From NCBI GenBank assembly GCA_034440615.1, contig JAOTOM010005147.1:600001-664000 (forward strand): DNA of 64,000 nucleotides. The letters run 5' to 3'. A program made the position numbers and the translations under genes. Shown here piece after piece: positions 1 to 11,109 of this stretch. The notes beneath the pieces were generated by a model. That model saw only the letters and a program-made list of their open reading frames with translations, was not told where the DNA came from and ran no database searches. Origin of the DNA: Ashinkailepas kermadecensis (Eukaryota; Arthropoda; Thecostraca; Neolepadidae). The number at the start of each line of letters is the position of its first letter. The stretch's first letter is position 1.

Positions 1-940
1 TCGGCTCGGCTCGGCTCGGCTCGGCTCGGCTCGGCTCGGCTCGGCTCGGCTCGGCTCGGCTCGGCTCGGCTCGGCTCGGCTCGGCTCGGCTCGGCTCGGC
101 TCGGCTCGGCTCGGCTCGGCTCGGCTCGGCTCGGCTCGGCTCGGCTCGGCTCGGCTCGGCTCGGCTCGGCTCGGCTCGGCTCGGCTCGGCTCGGCTCGGC
201 TCGGCTCGGCTCGGCTCGGCTCGGCTCGGCTCGGCTCGGCTCGGCTCGGCTCGGCTCGGCTCGGCTCGGCTCGGCTCGGCTCGGCTCGGCTCGGCTCGGC
301 TCGGCTCGGCTCGGCTCGGCTCGGCTCGGCTCGGCTCGGCTCGGCTCGGCTCGGCTCGGCTCGGCTCGGCTCGGCTCGGCTCGGCTCGGCTCGGCTCGGC
401 TCGGCTCGGCTCGGCTCGGCTCGGCTCGGCTCGGCTCGGCTCGGCTCGGCTCGGCTCGGCTCGGCTCGGCTCGGCTCGGCTCGGCTCGGCTCGGCTCGGC
501 TCGGCTCGGCTCGGCTCGGCTCGGCTCGGCTCGGCTCGGCTCGGCTCGGCTCGGCTCGGCTCGGCTCGGCTCGGCTCGGCTCGGCTCGGCTCGGCTCGGC
601 TCGGCTCGGCTCGGCTCGGCTCGGCTCGGCTCGGCTCGGCTCGGCTCGGCTCGGCTCGGCTCGGCTCGGCTCGGCTCGGCTCGGCTCGGCTCGGCTCGGC
701 TCGGCTCGGCTCGGCTCGGCTCGGCTCGGCTCGGCTCGGCTCGGCTCGGCTCGGCTCGGCTCGGCTCGGCTCGGCTCGGCTCGGCTCGGCTCGGCTCGGC
801 TCGGCTCGGCTCGGCTCGGCTCGGCTCGGCTCGGCTCGGCTCGGCTCGGCTCGGCTCGGCTCGGCTCGGCTCGGCTCGGCTCGGCTCGGCTCGGCTCGGC
901 TCGGCTCGGCTCGGCTCGGCTCGGCTCGGCTCGGCTCGAC
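1..940. repeat. (TCGGC)n pentamer array
   Basis: Perfect tandem copies of the pentamer TCGGC run from the first base to 935 (187 copies without a visible mismatch); one variant copy TCGAC ends the array at 940. The unit is 80% GC with one CpG per copy. The left end is cut by the window, so the true length is unknown. No open frame here should be read as coding. Confidence 0.99.
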
Positions 941-1207
941 CCTGGCTGGTGGGGGCGGCTGCGGCCGGCACCGTGCTGTCTGGCGCGTCGCTGCCCCGAC
1001 CACTGCCATCGTAAATCCATCGCGGCGCGATCGCCGCTGTCAGTGTGCATCGCTGCGCTGTCAGCGGCGAGCGCGCCGCACAGGTGCGCCACAACAGGAC
1101 AGGCCACTTTTTGTGCGCCGCTGTCGGCAGCTGGGATGTGTCAATACGGGAGACGCTCGGCCAACCCGATCATGACCAGTGACATTTTAGTCAGAGCTGC
1201 GTAGCCC
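941..1207. other. GC/CpG-rich unique flank
   Basis: Non-repetitive sequence rich in CpG (clusters such as gcggcgcgatcgccgctg near 1020-1038) directly abuts the pentamer array. It resembles the GC-rich islands near 10.8, 15.8, 18.1 and 34.5 kb. No gene or RNA recognised. Confidence 0.5.
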
Positions 1208-1210
1208 CGA

Positions 1211-1356
1211 ACTGTAGAGTTTGGAACTGAGGAGTTTAGAGATGAGGAGTTCGGAGCTGTACAGATCGGAGCTGTAGAGATCGCAGCTGTAGAGATCGTA
1301 GCTGTAGAGATCGGAGCTGTAGAGATTGGAGCTGTAAAGAACGGAGCTGTAGAACC
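1211..1356. repeat. 15-bp minisatellite
   Basis: Degenerate tandem copies of a 15-bp unit (core agatcggagctgtag), about seven clear copies with diverged edges. The minus frame reads as SSDLY-like repeats, which is only the repeat translated. Confidence 0.9.
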
Positions 1357-1360
1357 CGGA

Positions 1361-1800
1361 GCGGTTCACCAACAGCCAGCGTAATGTCTCATATGGACGG
1401 GCGGGTTCTCTTCCCCACGAAGAGAAGCGCTAGTTGTTCTAAAAGCCAACTAGCACATTCCAACATCCACGTTCCGACTAGCTTCGGATGTACTTCATTT
1501 ATCTGAAAGCAGCAGCATTCTGCTTCCTGGTTGAAAAGCTGGTGAGCAGTGTTCTCACAACATCAAACACTCGTTGTTCTCTTGGCTTACCAAGAACGTC
1601 TTCGGCAGGGCTTCAACAGTTGACGGTAGCTGATCAGTTGCGGTTTTCTTTCTTCTTCGCTAGGTTGGTCGGCTTGTCACCTTCTGATGATGTCAGTCGC
1701 TTCAGTCGCTTGCCAGAGGTTCTGGTTTGGTGACGTCACATGTCTTCAGTGTCATGACCGCCTCGACAGTAGGTCCAGACAGCACGGTTGAGATTAGTCA
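1361..1800. other. Unique spacer, no gene seen
   Basis: Mixed-composition sequence with a short open frame on + (about 1488-1733) that has no recognisable domain. I see no splice-supported exon, RNA gene or mobile-element end. Confidence 0.4.
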
Positions 1801-1939
1801 CTGCGTCACGTAGGACTCCGTCTCGGTTCCCACCCGTAATCACATAGGATTCCGTCCCGAGTCCCACTGGTAATCACATAGGGCTCCGTCTCGGGTCCCA
1901 CTGGTAATCACATGCAGTTCCGTCTCGGGTCCCACTTTG
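1801..1939. repeat. 34-bp minisatellite, left part
   Basis: About four copies of a 34-bp unit containing aatcacat and ccgtctcgggtcccact; aatcacat starts at 1838, 1872 and 1906, exactly 34 bp apart. The same unit resumes at 2335, so the array is interrupted. Confidence 0.93.
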
Positions 1940-2334
1940 TTGACTTAAAACAACGTTTTCCGGTGCGCTCTACTGATCAGAGAAAGAAATATTCAAGAAA
2001 ATTGAAATATCAAAAGTTTGAAAATAAAAAAAACAATTGTGCATTTTCGGTGGGAAAGTATTTTGGGGCCATAGTCTATTCTTTATTCCTTTTCTGGTTC
2101 AAAATAATAATGATTTTAAAAATATACCACAAGATGATCTCCCCAGAGCCCCTAGTGAAGTCACTCTTTGAGGAGATACAATTTTGGAGGTGGTTTTTGG
2201 CCTTATTCGTCGAGTGCTTTCCGATGACACCACTTACGTTTTCGTGCAACGTTTAGTTTGAAGATTAGAGGCGGCTTATGATGCCCCTCCCCCACCCGAG
2301 ACGGGATGTGTGGATCTGACCGGGAAGACGGGTT
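1940..2334. other. 395-bp segment splitting the 34-bp array
   Basis: A sequence unlike the repeat: AT-rich at its left (1950-2130), mixed at its right, ending in gacgggatgtg-like GC sequence. It lies between two parts of one minisatellite, so it may be an insertion. No terminal inverted repeat, poly(A) tail or coding domain is visible; an open frame at 1912-2256 has no recognisable features. Confidence 0.5.
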
Positions 2335-2402
2335 AATCACATTTGATTTCGTCTCGGGTCCCACTGTTAATCACATTTGATTCCGTTTCGGGTCTCACTG
2401 TT
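2335..2402. repeat. 34-bp minisatellite, right part
   Basis: Two more copies of the 34-bp unit seen at 1801-1939 (aatcacat at 2335 and 2369). The copies share an internal tttgatt variant absent from the left part. Confidence 0.9.
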
Positions 2403-2532
2403 ATTCCAGACAATAGTACAGCCGCTGGCGGGCTGTTCGTATAAGGTCATAGCCGAACAACCAAGCTGGACGGCTATTTGTACCGATGTGTTCTGCTTGC
2501 GGAGGCGCCACAACATTACCCAGACCTTGATC

Positions 2533-3610
2533 TGAGCCGTTACCTATGTCTGTGTAGCATATCTAGACCCGGCTGTCAGCTGACTCGGACGTCAGCTGAG
2601 CCGTCACCTATGTCTGTGCAGCATATCTAGACCCGGCTGTCAGCTAAGCCGGCTGTCGGTTGACCCGGCTGTCAGCTGAGCCGGCTGTCGGCTGACCCGG
2701 CTGTCAGCTGAGCCAGCCGTCAGCTGGCTTGGCTGTCGGCTGAGCCGAGTGTCAGCTGACCCGGCTGTCAGCTGACCCGGCTGTCAGCTGAGCCGGGTGT
2801 CAGCTGAGCCAGCCGTCAGCTGACTGGACTGTCAGCTGACTCGGACGTCAGCTGAGCCGTCACCTATGTTTGTGCAGCATATCTCGACCCGGCTGTCAGC
2901 TGAGCCGGCTGTCGGCTGACCCGGCTGTCAGCTGACCCGGCTGTCAGCTGACCCGGCTGTCGGCTGAGCCAGCCGTCAGCTGACTGGACTGTCAGCTGAG
3001 CCAGCCGTCAGCTGGCCTGGCTGTCAGCTGACCCGGCTGTCAGCTGACCCGGCTGTCGGCTGAGCCAGCCGTCAGCTGACTGGACTGTCAGCTGAGCCAG
3101 CCGTCAGCTGGCCTGGCTGTCAGCTGACCCGGCTGTCAGCTGACCCGGCTGTCGGCTGAGCCAGCCGTCAGCTGACTGGACTGTCAGCTGAGCCAGCCGT
3201 CAGCTGGCCTGGCTGTCAGCTGACCCGGCTGTCAGCTGACCCGGCTGTCGGCTGAGCCAGCCGTCAGCTGACTGGAATGTCAGCTGAGCCAGCCGTCACT
3301 GGCCTGGCTGTCAGCTGACCCGGCTGTCAGCTGACCCGGCTGTCGGCTGAGCCAGCCGTCAGCTGACTGGACTGTCAGCTGAGCCAGCCGTCAGCTGGCC
3401 TGGCTGTCAGCTGACCCGGCTGTCAGCTGACCCGGCTGTCGGCTGAGCCAGCCGTCAGCTGACTGGACTGTCAGCTGAGCCAGCCGTCAGCTGGCCTGGC
3501 TGTCAGCTGACCCGGCTGTCAGCTGACCCGGCTGTCGGCTGAGCCAGCCGTCAGCTGACTGGACTGTCAGCTGAGCCAGCCGTCAGCTGGCCTGGCTGTC
3601 GGCTGAGCCG
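2533..3610. repeat. 16-bp minisatellite with 96-bp higher-order repeat
   Basis: The basic unit is 16 bp (cccggctgtcagctga and variants). From about 2983 the array has a six-monomer higher-order unit of 96 bp: the variant actgga starts at 2983, 3079, 3175, 3271, 3366, 3462 and 3558 (spacing 96, with one 95 from a single-base deletion). Most monomers carry CAGCTG, and many form the perfect palindrome GTCAGCTGAC. The left part (2533-2890) also contains three copies of a longer insert with cacctatgt...gcagcatatct. Confidence 0.97.
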
Positions 3611-3708
3611 CGACTACATGGAGCCGATGACTCTGCACCTGTCCGAGCAGGGCTGTGTTCCACGAATCTAAAATGCTTGTGAAAGTACGTATCATACCCA
3701 CATTTACT

Positions 3709-3861
3709 GTACATTCGTGGAATCCAGTAGCATGCAAAACTGCGTATCTACCAAATCACGATCACGAGGCTTGGTTTTCGTACATTCGTAGAATCCAGTA
3801 GCATGCAAAACTGCGTATCTACCAAATCACAATCACGAGGCTTGGTTTTCGTACATTCGTG
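3709..3861. repeat. 71-bp direct repeat, about 2.1 copies
   Basis: gtacattcgt begins at 3709, 3780 and 3851, with 71 bp between starts. The copies differ at only a couple of bases, so this is a recent duplication. Confidence 0.92.
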
Positions 3862-4226
3862 GAAATATTCCCAGAAATACGGCACATCTGTTTTACGCCC
3901 GACGTTCATTTATTTTCATATTTTGTTTTAAAGCAAACTATCAGCATCAACTGAGACAACGCCTGTAGGCCGTCAGTTCCCTATGTTCCATGGATAGCAA
4001 TTGGGATCAATTACTAGGGGTAACGTTGTGGTTGTCATTAAGCGCATGGGTTGTATGTTTGCGGGAACCTGTCTTGCTGGCGCTTGGTGAATGTGTGGAC
4101 CTACGGGTGATAGATGACAATGCGACGGTATCGTGAACGTATTGACATGCAGTACCTGTCACCTCACTGCAAATCGATGGGGGGGAGGGGGAAATACACA
4201 TGTTATATGTGAGGCACGCAATAATA
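3862..4226. other. Unique spacer, no gene seen
   Basis: AT-rich then mixed sequence with a G-run (gggggggaggggg near 4180). No coding or RNA feature recognised. Confidence 0.4.
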
Positions 4227-4406
4227 GGGGCATTAACTGTGACTGCGGCTCCCGAAGGGGCATTAACTGGGACTGCGGCTCCCGAAGGGGCATTAACTGG
4301 GACTGCGGCTCCCGAAGGGGCATTAACTGTGACTGCGGCTCCCGAAGGGGCATTAACTGGGACTGCGGCTCCCGAAGGGGCATTAACTGGGACTGCGGCT
4401 CCCGAA
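4227..4406. repeat. 30-bp minisatellite, 6 copies
   Basis: Six near-identical 30-bp units (ggggcattaactg...ctcccgaa), varying mainly at one G/T position. Because 30 is a multiple of three, open frames cross it on both strands without meaning. Confidence 0.97.
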
Positions 4407-5308
4407 GCGATACCGAACGAGAAGCGTTGGCACTCAGTTTAATGGAGGAATCTGTCGAGTTTTCAACGGCCGGCTGGGAACAGGATGGGCTTCAGGAACC
4501 TGGAGAGAACATTTGAAGCTGGAATGACTCCTTGATGCCGGATAGGAGCTGAAAGAGCTGAGCTTGAAGTTGAAAGATCCGTTGGACGTGGGGCTCAAAC
4601 AATAATTTTCCCCTTTCTTGAAGTTGTAGTTGCGCCCCTGCACATGGTAATCCATGCCAGAGTTTGAGCACATATCTCACTCGAACTTTTTCTTCTGAGT
4701 GAAATTGCTCGAATCGATTAGACATATGGCGAAAAGAGTGCATTTTAGTTGCAACAACGTGTTGTCACTGTTGTGTGGCGTGGTTTCAGAATCCGACGTG
4801 CCCGCCTGGGAGCTGTCTGAAGAAGCTGAGGGCGCTGGTGATTTGAAGCTTGAAGACGGCATGAGGCTGTGAACATTTCACGCCTCAGAGTCCACTTCCG
4901 CAGGTACACGGAGCCACGGCAGCGCGTGTGACTGATAGTTCGCTTCTGCGGGTACACTGCGGGGACCAGATATTTAGCACCACCTGGCGACCAGGCATTT
5001 ATTCCTCAGCGGGCTACCGAAAACAAACAGTAGCGGTTTGTCCATTTCTCGGCCGTCAACGGTATGATACCGGGTCTAGTACCTACAGCACGGAAGCCGC
5101 CTATCCTGGTCGCGGCTGATGCTTCGCCGTACATCAATTACTTGATCTATGCATTCATATATTTGTGTATGTATTTAATAAACGGTTCTTCGACAATAAT
5201 CAAACAAACCTTGATGATTATTGTACGGACAATGATAAGATCGTAGCAACCTTTAGGAAAAGCAGAACATGATTTGACGTTTGGAGGGAATAGTGCTCAA
5301 GGTTGTCA
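4407..5308. other. Unique spacer, no gene seen
   Basis: About 900 bp of single-copy sequence. Several overlapping short open frames exist on both strands (60-83 codons), none with a recognisable domain. The stretch 4530-4870 is rich in gaagctg/gaaagatc words but is not a clean tandem repeat. Confidence 0.4.
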
Positions 5309-5843
5309 GATGCGCGGTGGGAGAGGCCAGAATGCAGAGGTGGTGATCACGTCGTGCTGTTCTGCGCTCGTATAAGATGCGCCGTGGGAGAGGAAAGAGT
5401 GCAGAGGTGGTGATCATGTCGTGCTGTTCTGCGCTCGTATAAGATGCGCCGTGGGAGAGGAAAGAGTGCAGAGGTGGTGATCATGTCGTGCTGTTCTGCG
5501 CTCGTATAAGATGCGCCGTGGGAGAGGAAAGAGTGCAGAGGTGGTGATCATATCGTGCTGTTCTGCGCTCGTATAAGATGCGCCGTGGGAGAGGAAAGAG
5601 TGCAAAGGTGGTGATCATGTCGTGCTGTTCTGCGCTCGTATAAGATGCGCCGTGGGAGAGGAAAGAGTGCAGAGGTGGTGATCATGTCGTGCTGTTCTGC
5701 GCTCGTATAAGATGCGCCGTGGGAGAGGCCAGAGTGCAGAGGTGGTGATCATGTCGTGCTGTTCTGCGCTCGTATAAGATGCGCCGTGGGAGAGGAAAGA
5801 GCGCAGAGGTGGTGACCATGTCGTGCTGTTCGGCGCTCCTTCT
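5309..5843. repeat. 67-bp minisatellite, 8 copies
   Basis: gatgcgc recurs every 67 bp (5309, 5376, 5443 and so on). The unit contains gtgggagagg, ggtggtgatcatgtcgtgct and ctcgtataa. Copies are about 95% identical, with the first and last most diverged. Confidence 0.97.
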
Positions 5844-6740
5844 GCCGCAGTGTTGCGCTCACAAACTAACGGCCAAATTCAGCGCAGCATAAAGCATGCA
5901 TTATGTGGATGGCCATAATTCTCTCGTTACACCTCGATCAGTTCGGGTTTTAACGCGGCCAATCTCACCAGCTTTCCGCATGTTACGCGGTTAGCATCTC
6001 AGAAAGTAAGTGAACTTTTAACCTTGCGGGAAAATCGTCATATCCGATTTCGGCAAAATTGAAGCAAATTTCTGCGGAATCAAGTTGATTTCGAATTCAC
6101 GTCCGCCCAAAATGGGGACATTGCTCCCGAGTTGAACTTCTCTGCCGAATATAAATCACACAACCCAACCTTCAATGCGCTGTGATGAATTCCCGAAATG
6201 GGCTTTATGCATATCCGAAATGTCCTAACTTCCGCGAAAATTGGACGAAATGTGGTGCATATCTTTACCGATTTCCAAGAGAACGTAGTCGTGGTTGGTG
6301 TCAACTTCCTCTTCCGGGACTTGGGGTCCGATCCTGTTCCTGCCTGCCTCTTGGGTCTTGCCGTTGCTCTTCCAGCACCTCCAAGGGCACCTTATACTGG
6401 TAAATAGTGTCATGTTCAAATGACTCAAGGATTTCAGTTTGCTAGTTTTGCCCACATTGTTTTGTGTTGCTAACTTAAACTTTAACCAATTCCATAAAAT
6501 ATGTTTGCTATTGTTCCCCATTTTATTTCACATCGCATGCCAGTCTCATTTTCCAGAGTACATGGCTAGCTATCAGACAGGACAAACTTGTCTCCCGTTT
6601 TAACACCATGAAGAAGGAATTACCTAGGAGTCTAAATACCTTGCTAATGACGGTTCACTAATTTCCACACCAAATCGATATTACTACTAATCCGAGTTGG
6701 GGTCGTGCAGATGACCCATTCATACAGTTGACTGGCATAG
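5844..6740. other. Unique spacer, no gene recognised
   Basis: Single-copy, moderately AT-rich. Overlapping open frames at 6182-6407 (+) end close to a GT (tactggtaaat near 6398) that could be a splice donor, but the translation matches no family I know. No mobile-element ends seen. Confidence 0.35.
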
Positions 6741-6744
6741 GGAA

Positions 6745-7545
6745 CAGTGGCGTGGCTGCTGTTGCTCACTGGCCAGAGCAACATGGCTGTTGTTAGCTCT
6801 CTCTGGGCTCACCATCAGATGGGGACGTGGCTGTTGCTCGCTCTCCCGGACTTGCTATCAGATAGAGACCTGGCTGTTGCTCGCTCTCCCGGGCTTACCA
6901 TGAGATAGGGACATGGCTGTTGCTCGCCCTCCCAGGCTTACCATCGGACAGGGACATGGCTTTTGCTTGCTCTCTCGGGCTTACCATCGGATAGGGACAT
7001 GGCTGTTACTCGCTCTCCCAGGCTTACCATCGGATTGGGACATGGCTGTTGCTCGCTCTCCCAAGCTTACCATCGGATAGGGACATGGCTGTTGCTCGCT
7101 CTCCCAGGCTTACCATCGGATAGGGACATGGCTGTTGCTCGCTCTCCCAGGCTTACCATCGGATAGGGACATGGCTGTTGCTCGCTCTCCCAGGCTTGCC
7201 ATCGGATAGGGGCATGGCTGTTGCTCGCTCTTCCAAGCTTACCATCGGATAGGGACATGGCTGTTGCTCGCTCTCTCAGGCTTACCATCGGATAGGGGCA
7301 TGGTTGTTGCTCGCTCTCCCAGGCTTACCATCGGATAGGGACATGGCTGTTGCTCGCTCTCCCAAGCTTACCATCGGATAGGGACATGGCTGTTGCTCGC
7401 TCTCCCAGGCTTACCATCGGATAGGGGCATGGCTGTTGCTCGCTCTCCCAGGCTTACCATCGGATAGGGACATGGTTGTTACTCGCTCTCCCAAGCTTAC
7501 CATCAGATAGAGACATGGCTGTTGCTCGCTCTCCTCGGTTTACCC
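6745..7545. repeat. 43-bp minisatellite, ~18 copies
   Basis: Unit of 43 bp (gggacatggctgttgctcgc plus a ctcccaggcttaccatcgg part); starts at 7080 and 7123 show the exact period. Outer copies at the left (6745-6900) are diverged, the central ones nearly identical. Confidence 0.97.
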
Positions 7546-8549
7546 GTGTCCTCCCCACGAGCGACAAGCTACTCCCTCGGCAATTCGACAGTTCAGATTG
7601 GCATCTCCCCCCCCCCTCTCTGCCCGGGCTAGGGGTCCCCCTCTCGACACGATCCCAGCAACGGCATCCAACAATAGCGTCGGCTCGTCCGAAGGAGAGG
7701 GGGAGGGGGAGGGGGAGGGCAGCGTGTGCCACCCGGCGGCGGTCGACAATAATTAACCAAATCATTATTTATCGGATTACTGGCCGCGAAGAATGGGAGC
7801 TGGATGGAGCAAAGCTGGAATTTTTATTGGGCGTTTTCGGTAAATGAAGTTGATTGAATGTGATCTACCGACTGGCGGTGGTCTCCTGCCGAGCAGGGGG
7901 AGAGTACAAGGGCCAGCCGGATTACCAGGCGCCACACACAACGGCAACAAGTGAGCTGCCTGCCTGTGATTTGTAAGCTGCCATGACAGACAGCCAGTCG
8001 CCAGTTAGTTACCAGATTAGCGACGCGCTTGCGTCAATTATCGCTTGGCAATGCAAAAAAAATGAAGCGTTGACGATTTTGTTTTGTTTGATGTGCTCTC
8101 ACGCTCTCCGCGCTATCTGCGTCGTTAGCGAGTTGGATGAATTGTATGAAGTGCAGAAGTCCGATGGTATATACAGAGATTCAATGTTAATAACTGTGTA
8201 TCTACATTGATTAAGCGAGCGTTGAACATAATAAATCTTGCAGCGAGTGGGTCATGAAAATAAATAACTGGCTGGCAATTATCAAGTGAATAGATGCTTA
8301 GATACTACGTTGTGCGAAGAAACGGACAGACAAATATAATTCACTGCAGATAGCACAACCCGGTCGTAATACGACTTCCTCTTGACGGACAACAAATGCC
8401 AATACTTTTTCTTGTACGTTCCTCTACGAGCGCGGCTGGAAAGTTTATGCAGACTCTCATCCATTTATGACGTTGAATTTCTCCATTGATTTAACTTGTC
8501 GTTACACGCACATTGCGGTACCAAAAAGGCACGGCTTGCCGTCGAGTGG
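7546..8549. other. Unique spacer with pyrimidine runs
   Basis: Includes a C-run at about 7607-7616, a ggaggggga-type purine tract (7693-7718), then AT-rich single-copy DNA. No recognisable gene. Confidence 0.4.
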
Positions 8550-9067
8550 CGTCAGACAGCTCCTCCTCCGACAGGGACACAGTTAGGAGAGGTGCAGTTG
8601 GGTACCCCCAGACAGTTCCTCTTCCGACAGGGACGCGACAAAGAGAGGTACAGTTGACTGGTGTCCAGACATTCCTCCTCCGACAGGGGCACGGCTAGGG
8701 GAGGTACAGTTGACCAGTGTCAGACAGCTCCTCCTCCGACAGGGACACGGCCCGGAGAGGTGCAGTTGGGTCCCCCAGACAGCTCCTCCTCCGACAGGGA
8801 CACGGCCCGGAGAGGTGCAGTTGACTGGTGTCAGACAGCTCCTCCTCCGACAGGGACACGGCCCGTAGAGGTGGTGTCAGACAGCTCCTCCTCCGACAGG
8901 GACACGGCCCGTAGAGGTGGTGTCAGACAGCTCCTCCTCCGACAGGGACACGGCCCCGAGAGGTGCAGTTGGGTACCCCCAGACAGCTCCTCCTCCGACA
9001 GGGACACGGCCCGGAGAGGTGCAGTTGAGTTTTCCAGACATTTTCTCCTCCGACAGTTGCACGGCTA
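8550..9067. repeat. ~50-bp minisatellite, ~10 copies
   Basis: Units share cagacagctcctcctccgac and agggacacggcc, followed by one of two alternative ends (ttgggtaccccc or ttgactggtgt) or a shortened end, so unit length varies from about 40 to 57 bp. Confidence 0.95.
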
Positions 9068-10780
9068 AAGGGGACTCGTACGTAGCCGGGTTTTACTGGA
9101 TGCGACAGTCGAATGTAATCATTGGTGGTGATGTCAGTCTCCCGGTCAGTCTTCCAGAACCTCCGGTGCATGGGAGCATAGCTCCCAATACCCTCCGGGC
9201 CAGTCCGGGTTGTGCTTTCGGACCCGGTGCTGATGTTCTGGACTGCGAGACTTCGTCTAGGGAAGGTTTCGCCTGATGTGCCATGACAGAGAACGTCAAA
9301 CGCATCGAAACTCTACAAGGCTGGCGACCCCTTCACATGGCCGGGGCAGAGACTCGACGTCCCATCCGCGATCCAGCGCCGTCCACGTATTGACCCCTGC
9401 CGACCGGGTCAGCAGGCACCAGGTCAAGGCGCAAGCCCTATCCCGAGGAAGCTTGATGCTTGATCCACAAGGGGCCGTGCAGAACCGCCCGCCTCTCTGG
9501 GATATCGGGATCTAAGAGGCGTGGTGCCCCGTCCCCCGGTGCGAATGGAACAGTGCCACGGGCCATCAACCTCCAGAACACAGTCAACCCCGTGTGGGAA
9601 GGGGAAAACCGACAGGGCGCGGTTTCCCCAAGGAAACTGAGTTCATGCATAAACTAGTGCAAGATAGCCCTCCTGCTCCAGATTGGACAACGGTGGAGTT
9701 GCACGGACAGGTGTTGGACCTATACAGCGATGTTGATACGTGACAAGATAATTGATTATTTATTGGAACCATGAAAATCTCCCGGAAGGAACTCGGTGCT
9801 TTCACATCCATTTTCAGGTGGGCTGTGGCAGTTCGAGGGAGCGAGGAGCCCGACAATAATGTCTGGCACTCAGTCAATTAACGAACGATTTCGTTTCGCA
9901 ACTGTATGGCTGGCAAACTGACCGGTTTGCGCACCTCGTTCACATATTCGAAACTTCCTAATCAGCCCCCTGAAGCAGCGTAGCCCGCCTGTGCCGCCAT
10001 GAGCGCTTCCGAATACGTGTCAAAGAGGCAACGCGTTGGTGTGGACGTGACAGAGTACATGCTGTGGTGTCGTACCGCACGCAGGCTCCAAATGACGGCT
10101 TACCCTGCTTGCAAAGCCAGCGCTCACGCCGTCACCACCACCGTCAGCTCGTGCCGACAGGCCATGGCCTTCATCAATGCTATTCATGAGCTGCTACGTG
10201 CTGGCAGCTGTCCTTCCGCTAGGTGGTGTTGTTCGATCGATGTAGCGTGTTTCGCAGGCTCCTCAACAACTACCCCAGGAACGTCCTTGTCGATAGATGT
10301 CCATGCATTCTTCCCCACCATGGTTTTGATTTTGTTCTCGTGATAGTTCCGTGGCTTTGAACTTCCGTGGCTTTAAAGAGTATTTCGTGTGCTTCAAGTT
10401 TCGCGCACACGAACATACAGACCCAGTAATCATCGCTCGCTAGAATTATGTGAAATGAATGTTAGCTTCACAACTAGAGCGCATTCCACTATTTTGCAGT
10501 AAATAGGGTTGGTATATAAAACGTCACACTAAATGAATAGAATATGGAATGCTCGGCACATCAGCCTTTAAAAATCGGCGATGCGAACGTTGGGATGTTC
10601 CGCAAATTGTTGTGGCACGGACGTTCAATCTCTCCAGAATTGAATGCAAACCCTGTGTTGTCTGTAACGCACCTTCCTTCAACATACCCTCAAATGTATT
10701 GCCCGCAACCGTCTCAGCACTTAATATCCTCCCTGGGTCCGCACACCACTGCAACAATAAATGCTCTCTGATCTCCATTG
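9068..10780. other. Unique spacer, no gene recognised
   Basis: About 1.7 kb of non-tandem sequence. An open frame at 9999-10343 (+, 114 codons) has no recognisable domain. 9170-9660 is GC-moderate with short inverted words (gggagcatagctccc at 9172-9186 is a 15-bp hairpin). It could be part of an unrecognised dispersed element. Polyadenylation-like AATAAA occurs near 10756. Confidence 0.4.
9172..9186. repeat. Short perfect hairpin
   Basis: gggagcatagctccc: six-base arms gggagc/gctccc around a three-base loop. Function unknown; may be chance. Confidence 0.5.
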
Positions 10781-11109
10781 ATTTACGGAATTCGACGCGT
10801 CTGGCTGAGCCGGCTCGGCCACCATCGCCTGGCCGGCTGCCGACGGCGCATCGTGACCGGTTCGGCGCCGACTACTCCGCTCCCTGTCACAAGTAAGTGC
10901 CGAGCCCGAGCACTCAGTTGGTGTGTCGTGACCACGGTCGGCTCTGGCTCTACACAGCGCGCGGCCCGCCCTCTGTGCCGGCCGGCCGGCGGCACCGACA
11001 CACAGCCGACCGCAGCAGCGGGGCCGCTCAGCAGGAGCGCCTCGACACGCGGCCATCTTCAGTCGGCGGCTGTGCAGCCCGTCAGTAGCAGAGTCCACCG
11101 GTCGGCCGG
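10781..11109. other. CpG-rich island
   Basis: Dense in CpG and CGGCCGG words (for example gccggccggcggcaccg near 10978-10994), single-copy, and immediately left of the 61-bp array. It could be a promoter-type CpG island, but no TATA box, transcript or coding exon can be shown from sequence. Confidence 0.45.

Noticed and set aside
2533..3610. CRISPR array
   Set aside because: Units are contiguous with no unique spacers, the setting is eukaryotic and no cas genes are present. The same applies to the other arrays.
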